This document shows positions 34,965 to 44,700 of a DNA stretch of 64,000 nucleotides, one piece after another; position 1 is the first letter of the stretch; the number at the start of each line of letters is the position of its first letter. The DNA is from Clostridiaceae bacterium (lineage in GTDB: Bacteria; Bacillota; Clostridia; Saccharofermentanales; DTU023). Position numbers and translations under genes: made by a program. The notes under the pieces are model-generated. The model ran no database searches. It was not told the DNA's origin and was given only the letters and a program-made list of their open reading frames with translations. Location: positions 1-64,000 of the forward strand of contig DUPV01000063.1 in NCBI GenBank assembly GCA_012838135.1, in the 5' to 3' direction.

Positions 34965-36749
34965 ATGTCAAAAAAACAAAAAATAAAATATTATGTTATC
35001 TTATTTATTTTCACGCTAATCTATTGGTTCTTTGATCTGACACCGATAAATCTGCGTGACAAAGGATTCTTCATTCGTTTACTCATTTTAAGCATCTTAA
35101 TTATCATACCCTTTTTAATCAACCTGCCTCAAAAGAAAGCAAAAAGTGATGAAAGCAACGATCAGGAAAAAGATGCCAATAATCCTTTCGGGTTCAAAAA
35201 TTTTAAAAATGCCCAAATTAAAATTACCTCGCTGAAGGATATTTTTAAACACGGTTCCGGTTTGATCTGGATTCCTCTGATTTTGGCAATATTGTTTTTG
35301 ATTTTAAATCTTACATCCGCCAAGCTTTTTCAATCTAAAAAATATGCAAAATTGCTTACGGTAGAAGATGGTGATTTCCAAGGCAATATTGCCGAAATTG
35401 ATTTTACGGATATTCCGACTGTAGACAAACAGACCGCTTCCAGACTAGGCAGCAAAAAAATGGGTGAAATTGCCGAACTCGTTTCACAATTCGAAGTTGA
35501 ACCGGACTATGTCCAAATTAATTATCAAGGCAGACCGGTCAGGGTCACGCCTTTACGTTACGGAGACATCATCAAATGGTTCAACAATCGTTCTGAGGGT
35601 TTACCGCGCCTGATTCGCGTCGACATGATTGACAGCAGCGTTGAATTGCAAAATCTTCCGTCCGGTATGAAATATTCCAATGCAGAACCTTTACTTAGAA
35701 ATATCAGACGCCATTTACGTTTCAGATATCCTCTGGATATCATGGATGATCCGGTCATGGAAATTGACGAAGAAGGTATTCCTTACTGGGTTACACCGGT
35801 ACTTAAACCGAGCGTCGGCTGGTTTGGCGGTCTTGATGTAAAAGAAGTAATCTTATGTAATGCATTGACCGGTGAAACAGTAAAGCATAAAGTCGGTGAA
35901 ATTCCTGCCTGGATTGATCGGGTATATTCTGCAAATCTGATTCTGGAACATATAGACTATTACGGCAAATATCAAAGCGGATTCTTTAATTCTTTTATCG
36001 GGCAAAAAGGTGTCTTGCAAGCGACTGATTTATACAACTATCTGGCAATTGATGATGATGTTTATCTCTATACCGGCATCACATCGGTTTCAACTGAAGA
36101 TAATTCCAATCTGGGCTTTGTGCTGGTTAATTTGCGTACCAAACAAACCAATTTTTATGCAATACCATCTGCCGATGAATCCTCGGCAATGCGCAGTGCT
36201 GAAGGTGCCGTACAAGAAAAAGGCTATACCGCTACCGTACCGATTTTATTGAATATCAACGGCAGGCCGTCTTACTGTATGGCTTTGAAAGATCAAGCAC
36301 AACTGGTAAAAATGTATGCCTTGGTTGATGCTCAGAATTACCAAACAACAGGCGTCGGAGCCAGCATTAAAGAAGCCATGCAAAACTATGATATCAGCCA
36401 AAGCAGCCGTTTGATCAACGAACCGGATGCTGATGAAGATCAGCTTGTAGCCAGCTCTTTCCAAGGAAAAATCACTGATCTCAGCAGTGTTACAATTGAC
36501 GGTAATACCTTTTATTATTTCATGATGGACAATGGCAAAACTGAAGACAGTACAGCAGAAAGATACTATGAGAATCAAATATTTTCTGCACCCGTATATT
36601 TATCGGCCAAACTTGCTTTTTTGGAACCGGGAGACCAAGTCAAAATTGATTTTTTTGCACCACAGATTGTTGAAGATTCAGAACTAAATGACTCCGATCT
36701 CTCAGGTCGTAAAGCAATTGAAATTAATGCTATAGAAATTGTCAAATGA
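34965..36749 (+). CDS. Uncharacterised membrane-anchored protein
   Basis: A 594-residue protein. Hydrophobic segments at about 8-24, 34-54 and 100-117 are followed by a long soluble part, probably extracellular. The soluble part includes VGWFGGLDVKEVILCNALTGE near 283 and repeated short beta-rich stretches, and a domain near 500-590 that looks like an OB-type fold (GKITDLSSVTIDGNTFYYF). I recognise no catalytic motif and give no function. Similar large proteins of Clostridia are annotated as hypothetical. It is one of few plus-strand genes, with an AGGAG site, and ends at a strong inverted repeat. Confidence 0.8.
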   Translation: MSKKQKIKYYVILFIFTLIYWFFDLTPINLRDKGFFIRLLILSILIIIPFLINLPQKKAKSDESNDQEKDANNPFGFKNFKNAQIKITSLKDIFKHGSGLIWIPLILAILFLILNLTSAKLFQSKKYAKLLTVEDGDFQGNIAEIDFTDIPTVDKQTASRLGSKKMGEIAELVSQFEVEPDYVQINYQGRPVRVTPLRYGDIIKWFNNRSEGLPRLIRVDMIDSSVELQNLPSGMKYSNAEPLLRNIRRHLRFRYPLDIMDDPVMEIDEEGIPYWVTPVLKPSVGWFGGLDVKEVILCNALTGETVKHKVGEIPAWIDRVYSANLILEHIDYYGKYQSGFFNSFIGQKGVLQATDLYNYLAIDDDVYLYTGITSVSTEDNSNLGFVLVNLRTKQTNFYAIPSADESSAMRSAEGAVQEKGYTATVPILLNINGRPSYCMALKDQAQLVKMYALVDAQNYQTTGVGASIKEAMQNYDISQSSRLINEPDADEDQLVASSFQGKITDLSSVTIDGNTFYYFMMDNGKTEDSTAERYYENQIFSAPVYLSAKLAFLEPGDQVKIDFFAPQIVEDSELNDSDLSGRKAIEINAIEIVK

Positions 36750-36807
36750 TATTTTCGGATTATTCGGCAAGTTTTGATAATAAAAATCTGACATGCCTTA
36801 CACAAAA

Positions 36808-36846
36808 TTTAAGGTTATGTATACAAAAAGTATACATAACCTTAAA
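36808..36846. terminator. Inverted repeat between convergent genes
   Basis: A perfect 17-bp stem (36808-36824 with 36830-36846) surrounds a five-base AAAAA loop. It lies between the plus-strand gene ending at 36749 and the minus-strand trxB ending at 36904. The stem is AT-rich and there is no long T run after it on the plus strand, only a few T on the minus strand. A bidirectional terminator is likely from its place. Confidence 0.6.
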
Positions 36847-36903
36847 AAGTAGCAACACTAATTTAACAATTCGTTTTTTAGTCTGATTATTCTTCGACTA
36901 AAA

Positions 36904-37866
36904 TCATTCATACAGTGTTCCGTCTAACGCAGAGAGGTAACGCAAGACCGAATTGGCGGCGATTGCACCGTCAGCAGCGGCGGTAATTACTTGGCGGAAA
37001 GATTTATCTCTGATATCACCGGCTGCGAATACACCCGGAATATTGGTTTGCATCTCCACATCGGTAATAATATATCCGTTGTTTTTTGCTAATTCATCGC
37101 CGAAAAGATTTGAATTCGGCACGTTACCGACAAAAACAAATAACCCGAGCAATGCATCGTTTTCATTTTTCTTAATCACGGTTACCTGATCATTTTCTAC
37201 ATTACGCACGGTTATTTCTTCAATTGCATCTTCACCGGAAACCGATTCAACCACGGTATTGAGCATCAATTCCAAGCCCGGTGTATTTTTGGCTCTTGCC
37301 TGAACGGACTCAACCGCACGCAAACGGTCACGTCGATGAATAATCGTAACTTTACGTGCAAGTTTGGTTAAGTAAATCGCTTCTTCAACCGCAGCTTCAC
37401 CGCCTCCTATGACAAATACTTCCAAACCTTTAAAGAAATTGCCGTCACAGGTTGCACAATAAGAAACTCCGCGTCCGGTAAATTCAGCTTCACCGGCAAA
37501 ACCACCCTTGCGCGGACTGGAGCCGGTTGCAATGATCAGACTGCGTGCTTGATAGGTCTGCATCATACCTTTGATGGTTTTGACGGTTGAATTCAAATCC
37601 ACTTCTTGAACAATGTCCTGAGCTCTTTCACTGCCAAATAATTCAGCTTGTTTACTGAAACGCTCAATTAAGCTGGTACCGGATTCACCTTCCGGATTTT
37701 GTCCCGGATAATTTTCAATAATACTAGTATTGGCAATTTGGCCGCCGTCAAGAGCTTGTTCTATGATAATGCTGGACAGACCGGCTCTGCCCGCATAAAT
37801 TCCGGCAGCTAAGCCGGCAGGTCCCGCACCTATTATTGCTACATCATATATTATTTGTTCGTTCAT
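36904..37866 (-). CDS. trxB: Thioredoxin reductase
   Basis: A 320-residue flavoprotein, the normal TrxB length. The FAD loop GAGPAGLAAG is at 13-22, the redox disulfide CATC at 137-140, the NADPH loop GGGEAAVEEA near 155, and the C-terminal FAD motif AAGDIRDKSFRQV near 280. It reduces thioredoxin with NADPH. A GAGG site supports the start at 37866; the frame extends 14 codons upstream into the end of the isomerase gene. The close link suggests co-transcription with that gene. Confidence 0.92.
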   Translation of the reverse strand: MNEQIIYDVAIIGAGPAGLAAGIYAGRAGLSSIIIEQALDGGQIANTSIIENYPGQNPEGESGTSLIERFSKQAELFGSERAQDIVQEVDLNSTVKTIKGMMQTYQARSLIIATGSSPRKGGFAGEAEFTGRGVSYCATCDGNFFKGLEVFVIGGGEAAVEEAIYLTKLARKVTIIHRRDRLRAVESVQARAKNTPGLELMLNTVVESVSGEDAIEEITVRNVENDQVTVIKKNENDALLGLFVFVGNVPNSNLFGDELAKNNGYIITDVEMQTNIPGVFAAGDIRDKSFRQVITAAADGAIAANSVLRYLSALDGTLYE

Positions 37867-37892
37867 TTTATGTGCCTCAATGAAGGAATTCT

Positions 37893-38804
37893 CTAAAGTA
37901 AAGCCCATGCTCTCTTCATGATTCTCTTGGAATTTTCTATTAATAAATCAGGGTCCTCTCCCGGCATCGGCTGAACTTCAAATGACAAACGCATTTTATT
38001 TTTGCCTGTTTCATCATATAAGCCATATTTTTTAACTTGAACGAAAAAATCACATAATTCAGGTATGTGATTCACACTTTTCGGATAGCCAAATCGCGGG
38101 TGCAAATCACCGCGTCCCGGTGCTCCTTCTTCTAAAACTACATTGCCGACATGTAAATGGGTAATATGTTCACGTAAAAGTGAAAGAACAAATTCACTTG
38201 TTTCTCTCGTTTGCGGGAAATGAGAAAGATCTACCATTAAGCCGAAATTAGAAACTTGCTGTCTCACTTTATTAGAATATTCCAATGCACGTGGGGCAGG
38301 TCCTATCAATATACTTTTATCAAAATCAAAATCAAAAACTTCCAATTGGACATGTATCTTGAATTTTTCAGCATATTTACATACTTCAACTGTTGTTTTT
38401 ACTAATTGATCTACCTGTTCCTCAACTTGTTCTTTTTCCCATTTGCCGGAAACAAAAGTAAAAGTACCGGAACCCAGGTCATGTGCATTGTCTATGCCTT
38501 CTATCAATTTATTAACAGCTTTTTGACGCTCTTCCTCAATTAATGAATTAGGATTCAATTGATTTTTTAAAATTAAAGATTGACCGCCAAAACCAAGAAT
38601 CATACCACTTTCAGCAATTATTTTTTTTATGATTTCTTTCTTCTCTGCATCCTCTACGGGATTAATTTCTAATAAATTAAAGAAAGGATCAACGGCAATT
38701 CTTTTCAAAATCTCATAAAATTCTTGATTTGATAAATCAGGATCTCCAAGTTGCGGATAAGACATAAAACTAACAGTACCAACATCAAAATATTTTTCGA
38801 TCAT
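37893..38804 (-). CDS. TIM-barrel sugar isomerase/epimerase-like protein
   Basis: A 303-residue protein of the xylose-isomerase-like (AP endonuclease 2) superfamily. Metal-binding residues appear in LEVFDFD near 158, LMVDLSHFPQ near 193, THLHVGNV near 218 and LSFEVQPM near 280. Such proteins act on small sugars or inositols, and the substrate cannot be named. AAGGAG precedes the ATG. The gene is transcribed towards trxB and separated from the peptidase gene by about 130 bases. Confidence 0.75.
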   Translation of the reverse strand: MIEKYFDVGTVSFMSYPQLGDPDLSNQEFYEILKRIAVDPFFNLLEINPVEDAEKKEIIKKIIAESGMILGFGGQSLILKNQLNPNSLIEEERQKAVNKLIEGIDNAHDLGSGTFTFVSGKWEKEQVEEQVDQLVKTTVEVCKYAEKFKIHVQLEVFDFDFDKSILIGPAPRALEYSNKVRQQVSNFGLMVDLSHFPQTRETSEFVLSLLREHITHLHVGNVVLEEGAPGRGDLHPRFGYPKSVNHIPELCDFFVQVKKYGLYDETGKNKMRLSFEVQPMPGEDPDLLIENSKRIMKRAWALL

Positions 38805-38931
38805 TTCTTAATTCTCCTTCTTTATACAATCTAAACTCAGTTGTGCTCCATGGTATGCTTTAACGCCCGATTCATCAAGCATTTTCTTAACAATTGTTAT
38901 AATTGTTATAATTAATAATTTTATCAGTTAA

Positions 38932-40062
38932 CTATTTACAGAAACTCCAGGCAGCTTCTGCATCTTGCAATAATTCCGGTAAATTCCACATTTTGTTGGT
39001 ATTGCTGATACTATTACCATCTTGAAGTTTGACCATGTCCCCTTCAATATCATGTAACAGGATAAAATGTCCGACACTGGTAAATTGCGGATTATTAATT
39101 ATCAAAATTACCGGTTTACCGGCTTGGAGAGCGTGTGCAATCTGTCCCGGTTCACGACAATTTAAAACTTCAGACTTTATGCCGAAATCTTTAACCCCTA
39201 TAGTAAATAAATCCCATAGCGATCCTTTGCCGTTAATGTCTTCATAACCGTTTTTACGTGCAAATTCACGGGCTTTAGTCGGTGTCATGGTTTCATCCTG
39301 ATTCATACCGGCAACAAGCATCGCAAAATTTACCGGTCCGCAACCCGAATTTGCGATATCGCCCTTGCTGTAATCTAAATAGCCCCAAGTGCAGTCCCAA
39401 TTTGAATAAAACGGATACTTACTTTTTGATTTTGCTTTAGCAAAATCAACTCTGTTGGATTTTGCGTTCGGGTCATAGTTTTGCGGATTTTCTAAATAAT
39501 CAAAATACTTATAGACAAAATGTATCGATTGAGGTCTGTTCAAAAGTAAATCTTGCAAATAGGTCGGTAACTCATCATATCTATCCATGATTTTATTATA
39601 GCGCCATTGCTCTAAAGGATTATAATAATAGGTTCCACCTTCAAAATTCATATCCACTACATCCGGGTATTGTTTAAGCAATTCAATTTCTTCCGGATCT
39701 GTAGCCTTATACTTGCCACCGCTATCAAAATAAGGAACCGGCTCTATGATCGGGCCGGATTTAAACTCAACATCGCTTTTTTCCACAGGGCCGTCGGATT
39801 CAGACAGCTTGGAATCAGTACCAAGGTCAGTATTGATATCAGAATTAACATCAGCATTCACAACAAATTCAGCATCCGCTTCCCCGTCTGAATCGGCTGA
39901 GTTTGCTTTATCTTTTGCACCGGCAACAGATTCGACTATATTTTTCTCTGCAATCGAATGTGTATTATTCGCAGAGTGAACAGCCAATCCGATGAGAAGA
40001 GAAATTACAATGAGAATCAAACTGTATCTGATTATTTTTTGTTGTAAGAAATCATTCTTCAA
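38932..40062 (-). CDS. Membrane-anchored C39-like cysteine peptidase
   Basis: A 376-residue exported protein. One hydrophobic segment at about 12-28 serves as a signal anchor, then a low-complexity Asp/Ser/Glu-rich linker runs to about 110. The catalytic domain has Cys241 in NSGCGPVNFAMLV and a His in TSVGHFILLHD near 335, followed by VKLQDGNS, the peptidase C39-like order Cys, His, Asp/Asn. It may process or bind peptides at the cell surface. It starts with a TTG behind GGAG and overlaps the HPr-like gene by 11 bases. Confidence 0.8.
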   Translation of the reverse strand: MKNDFLQQKIIRYSLILIVISLLIGLAVHSANNTHSIAEKNIVESVAGAKDKANSADSDGEADAEFVVNADVNSDINTDLGTDSKLSESDGPVEKSDVEFKSGPIIEPVPYFDSGGKYKATDPEEIELLKQYPDVVDMNFEGGTYYYNPLEQWRYNKIMDRYDELPTYLQDLLLNRPQSIHFVYKYFDYLENPQNYDPNAKSNRVDFAKAKSKSKYPFYSNWDCTWGYLDYSKGDIANSGCGPVNFAMLVAGMNQDETMTPTKAREFARKNGYEDINGKGSLWDLFTIGVKDFGIKSEVLNCREPGQIAHALQAGKPVILIINNPQFTSVGHFILLHDIEGDMVKLQDGNSISNTNKMWNLPELLQDAEAAWSFCK

Positions 40063-40285
40063 CAGTTTCTCCTATGTTTTTGATTTTCTTATGAAAATCT
40101 TCATCTTCACTAACTACTAAAATCGGTTTGGCAAAATCAAGACCGAATAAGCCGATAAAACTTTTTGCATCAACAATGATCTTACCATCTTCTGAGTGAA
40201 AACCGACGTCCTCTTTGGAAAGAGTTGCATAATATTGGACTAATTGCAGTTCGTCAATTGAACGAAAAATCTTTCTTGTAATCAT
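40052..40285 (-). CDS. HPr-like protein without the phospho-histidine
   Basis: A 77-residue protein. The centre, EDGKIIVDAKSFIGLFGLDF, matches the HPr region around the regulatory Ser46 (DAKSIMGLMSLG in HPr). The N-terminal GLHARPA motif with the active His15 is missing, so it cannot carry phosphate in the PTS. GAAAGGAG precedes the ATG. Its stop lies within the start region of the C39-like peptidase gene, so the two are translationally coupled. The role is unknown; a regulatory or structural partner is a guess. Confidence 0.7.
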   Translation of the reverse strand: MITRKIFRSIDELQLVQYYATLSKEDVGFHSEDGKIIVDAKSFIGLFGLDFAKPILVVSEDEDFHKKIKNIGETVEE

Positions 40286-40579
40286 AAAATCTCCTTTCTT
40301 GATTTCTTTAAGTTCAACTCATTATTTTTTATTTTTACTTCATGCATTGCATCATTTATTAATACTTTTCTACTAATTTTCATAGTGATATTTTAACATA
40401 GTTAATTAAAGCAAACAGGATTAGATGTTAAAGCTCCACCTCTTTTTGTTTAATTAACACAGATAAATCTGATCAATATTGCTGATGATTATGAATGTTT
40501 CACTTTGATAATCTTATGACATTAATATCCGTTACACTAATGATAAGATCTGTCGGCATTTGAATACCGGCTTGGATTA
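40286..40579. other. Intergenic region upstream of the HPr-like gene
   Basis: About 295 bases of AT-rich sequence lie between the HPr-like gene and the LysR gene. It must contain the HPr-like/peptidase promoter, but I see no sequence that fits both -35 and -10 well. No gene is visible. Confidence 0.35.
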
Positions 40580-40599
40580 CTGTCAGCATATGCTGACAG
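40580..40599. repeat. Perfect 20-bp palindrome at the end of the LysR gene
   Basis: CTGTCAGCATATGCTGACAG is fully self-complementary. It spans the LysR stop codon at 40583-40585. It could be a dyad operator or form a short hairpin; no T run follows on the minus strand. Confidence 0.6.
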
Positions 40600-41545
40600 A
40601 ACTGTAAGCAAAAGGATTAAATATTCGCTGCCGGACCGGATTTATCCGTAATGTATTTTTTTTCAGTTCTTGAGCAAAAACTTCAGCAGCAGGTGATAAG
40701 GGTTTGTTGCTATGGTATGCCAAATACAAATTGCGATTTAAATATTTACTATCATTGCTTTCACCAAAAATCAAAATTCCGTCTTGTCCGGTGAGATATT
40801 GGGCCGGGACTAAGGAAATGCCAAGACCATTTTTCACAGCTTCAATAATCCCCCGAACATTTTGCATTGAAGCAATAATATTCAGGTCACGCCTGTCTAA
40901 TCCGATACTTGAAATGTAGCGCATTAAGTTTTGATATAAAACAGAACCGTCTTGCGAAAGAATAAAACGAGAATTTTTCAGAAGCTCGACTAACTCGGTT
41001 TCTTCGTTTTGCATTCTGATATAGCTACTGTTGTCCGGTGTGATAAATACATATTTAACATCTGCAATCAGTTCCAGGGTGATATTGCGTTTTTCGACAT
41101 TAGATTCCAAAATGCCGATTTCAACACCGTTCTCCAAAATAGCATCCAAGATACCATCGTTGGAATAATTGGTTATTTTAAATGTTAATTCTTCATGTTT
41201 TTCAGAAAACTTACTGATAAATTCCGGTAAAAAACATTCCGACGGAAATTCGGTAACTCCGATTTGCAAGGTTCCCGAGATGCTTGATGTCTCGTGTTTA
41301 AGCTCTATCAATGCTCTTTCTCTTAAATTCAGAATTTCCTTTGCATATTCATATAAAACTTTTCCTGCATGAGATGGGTAAATCTCTTTAGTTGATCTTA
41401 TTACCAGTTTTGTCCCGACTTCTCTTTCTAAGGTTCTGATGTGCGAACTGATGGTCGGTTGAGACAAATAAGTTGCCTCTGCAGCTTTACTAAAACTCCC
41501 GAAATCAATAACATTAACAAGTGCTTCTAATTGTTTGATTTGCAT
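40583..41545 (-). CDS. LysR-family transcriptional regulator
   Basis: A 320-residue LysR protein. The winged HTH is at 1-60 (QLEALVNVIDFGSFSKAAEATYLSQPTISSHI split over two helices). The periplasmic-binding-like effector domain runs from about 90 (SGTLQIGVTEFPSE) to 300, with the inter-domain helix between them. LysR proteins bind dyad sites near their own gene. No divergent target gene is present; Mfd ends upstream. The effector is not known. GGGGTAAG precedes the ATG. Confidence 0.88.
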   Translation of the reverse strand: MQIKQLEALVNVIDFGSFSKAAEATYLSQPTISSHIRTLEREVGTKLVIRSTKEIYPSHAGKVLYEYAKEILNLRERALIELKHETSSISGTLQIGVTEFPSECFLPEFISKFSEKHEELTFKITNYSNDGILDAILENGVEIGILESNVEKRNITLELIADVKYVFITPDNSSYIRMQNEETELVELLKNSRFILSQDGSVLYQNLMRYISSIGLDRRDLNIIASMQNVRGIIEAVKNGLGISLVPAQYLTGQDGILIFGESNDSKYLNRNLYLAYHSNKPLSPAAEVFAQELKKNTLRINPVRQRIFNPFAYSSVSIC

Positions 41546-41758
41546 ATACTTACCCCAATCTACAAATTACAAATGTTTTCATGTTCATGAAACAAATTTC
41601 TCATAAGTTTTCAGACATAAATTACTTTTCTCAATCAACTCTATATACTTAATTTCTTTTAATTTAATTATTAGACTTAGCCAAGGTTTTATCTAATAAT
41701 AAATATAAAAAATCTTAAATTAACAGAATGCCAAATTATTATAAACTATTTTGTTTAT

Positions 41759-44700
41759 TTATTGTACAAGCAAAATATTGAGAATCTGTTTAAGAAGTTG
41801 TTTGTGATTTGCAGCAGCTTTTCTCAGCATTAAATACGGTTTTGCTCCTGCATTTAATAATAATTTACCTTTTGTTCCGGGATTATCTAATAATTTTACC
41901 ATTTTTTGCGGATCAAATTTACCTTCGGCAAAATAAAACAGCAAATCTCCCCGCATCACAGTAATTCTCTCTATACCTAAACTGCCTCCGAGCGATCTGA
42001 TTAATGCCACATCACATAAATTAATCACTTCTTGCGGCAAATTTCCGTATCGATCCAGTAATTCGTCAATTATATCTTGATAATCTTTCAGTTGTTTTAT
42101 ATGGGATATTCTTAAATAAAAATCAAGCCTTTGACCTTCCGAAGCTATATAAGATTCGGGTATTCCGGCATCTACCGACAATTCTATCCGGGCAAATTCA
42201 ACTTGCTCGATTTCAGGCTCACCTCTTAGTTCACGTACATTTTCCGCCAGCATTTTACAGTAGAGTTCATAGCCGATCGCTTCCATATGACCATGTTGTT
42301 CGGCACCCAAAAGATTTCCCGCACCGCGCACTTCTAAATCCCGCAAAGCAATTTTGAATCCTGAACCTATCTCGGTGAAATCTCTGATGGCCATTAAGCG
42401 TTTAGTCGCATCTTCATTCAAAATACGGTTCGGATCATAAGTAATATATGCATACGCCTGACGTTCTGAACGTCCGACTCTGCCTCTGATCTGATAAAGC
42501 TGTGCCAAACCTAAACGATCAGCATCTTCCACAATAATCGTATTGACATTCGGCATGTCCAAACCTGATTCAATAATCGTCGTACAAACAAAAACGTCAA
42601 ATTTTTTCGCTAAAAAATTTTCAACCACTGCTTCCAGTTGACGTTCATTCATTTTGCCATGTCCGTAATCTACTTTCAAACCGGGTAAAGCTTCACGCAA
42701 TTTTTGAGATTTTTCACTGATTTTATTTGTATAATTATACAAATAAAATACCTGACCGCCACGGGAAATTTCACGTAAGATAGCCTCTTCGATCACACTT
42801 TGATCAAATTCCATCACATAAGTTTGAACCGATTTGCGATCGGACGGACCGTTTTCAAGGAACGAAATATCTCTGATGCCGGAAATTGACATATGGAGAG
42901 TACGCGGTATCGGAGTTGCAGTCATTGATAACACATCAACTTGAGGGAAACGTGCCTTTAGGCTTTCTTTGTGATTGACGCCGAAACGTTGCTCTTCATC
43001 AATTATCAAAAGACCCAAATCGGCAAATTTAACATCTTGCGACAAAATGCGATGCGTACCGATCACGATATCCACTTCTCCCTTTTCCAAACCACGTAAA
43101 ATTATATTGCGTTCTTTGGCCGAGACAAAACGGCTCAACATTTTTACATTGATCGGAAATTTATTAATTCGCTCGACAAAATTATCGTAATGCTGTTGAG
43201 CCAAAACCGTGGTCGGAACCAGCATAACTGCCTGTTTACTGTCAAGTGCCGCCTTAAACATTGCTCTGAAAGCGATTTCCGTCTTGCCGAAACCTACATC
43301 ACCGCACAAAAGACGATCCATCACAACAGCCGATTCCATATCTGCTTTGACTTCGTCAATGGCAATGATTTGATCTTCGGTTTCCGTATAGGGAAACCCT
43401 TCTTCAAATTGTGTCTGCCAAACCGTATCCGGTCCGAAATTATGACCTTTAATTTGCATTCTTTCGGTATGTAAAGCAATCAAATCTACTGCCAGTTTTT
43501 TTATCGAATCTCTTGCCCGGTTTTTAAGGTTATTCCAACTTTGTCCGTCAAGCTTGGATAATTTCGGTTTACCGCCGCCGGCCGAAACATATTTTTGAAT
43601 TTGATCCAGTTGATCAACCGAAATATACAGCTGATCCGTTCCTGCATAAGAAATGTGTAAATAATCACTGCGCGTCCCACCGGTTTCCAAAGTTTTCAAT
43701 CCGTTATAAATGCCAATTCCGTGATTTTCATGGACTACATATTCACCCGGTTTCAAATCGGACAAAAAATCGATTGCCAGGCCTTGTTTTCTTCGGCGTT
43801 GACGCCTCTTTTCCGCACCGAATACATCATGCGTACCAAGTACATTTAAGCCGATTCTCTGCCAAATAAAACCCTTGCCTAAGCTGTCTTGAATAATGCA
43901 GTATTCTAAGCCATGTTCTTCGGCCAATGAGTCCAGACGCTGTGCCCCGGTTTCACTTCCGGCAAAAATTATTATTGTAGCTTTAATTTCGTTCCAATAC
44001 TGCAAATCATCCAGAAGGGCCGTTTCTCTAAAGCGATAGCTGTCACTTGGTTGAGCCGGCAAAGAAATTTTTTCCGATCCGGAAATTCCATTGCCGGAAG
44101 AAGCAATTTGAGCAAAACTGATCACCCCGCAATCGGTAATTCCCTGCCAGGCTTCCGCCGAAGTCAATCTGATTCTTTCAGTACCTTTGACAACCTGAGC
44201 TTTCTCCAAATAGGAACTGAGTCGTTGATGCAAATCGGCTTGGCCGGCATCAAGTCTTTTTTGAATTTGACTGATTTCATCTAAAGCAATTAGCTTATGT
44301 TCAGATTTTGCCAATTTCAACAAAGAAGTTTTTGCCGTATCTAATAAAAAAAACCAACGATCTAATGCCGGAAAATATATACCTTGCTCTACACGTTCTG
44401 CATCACGTTTTCCCAGGCGAGCAAAGGCTTCAGCCAGATCACGGTCTGCTCCCTGACGAAAAGCTGTTTCCATTTGATGTTGGGATGTTTGTTTTATCTT
44501 CTCGGGTAAATTCGCTATTTGTTCGGGAGCTAAGAGCCATTCCCGGGCAGGCGGAATTTGTGCTTGGCTCAAACTTCTGATCGAACGTTGACTATCGGTA
44601 TCAAATTCTCGCAAATCTTCCAATTCATTATCAAAAAACGAAAGACGGATACATTGAACTTCCGTCGGATAACCGGGAATTGATATTCCTATATCCAGCA

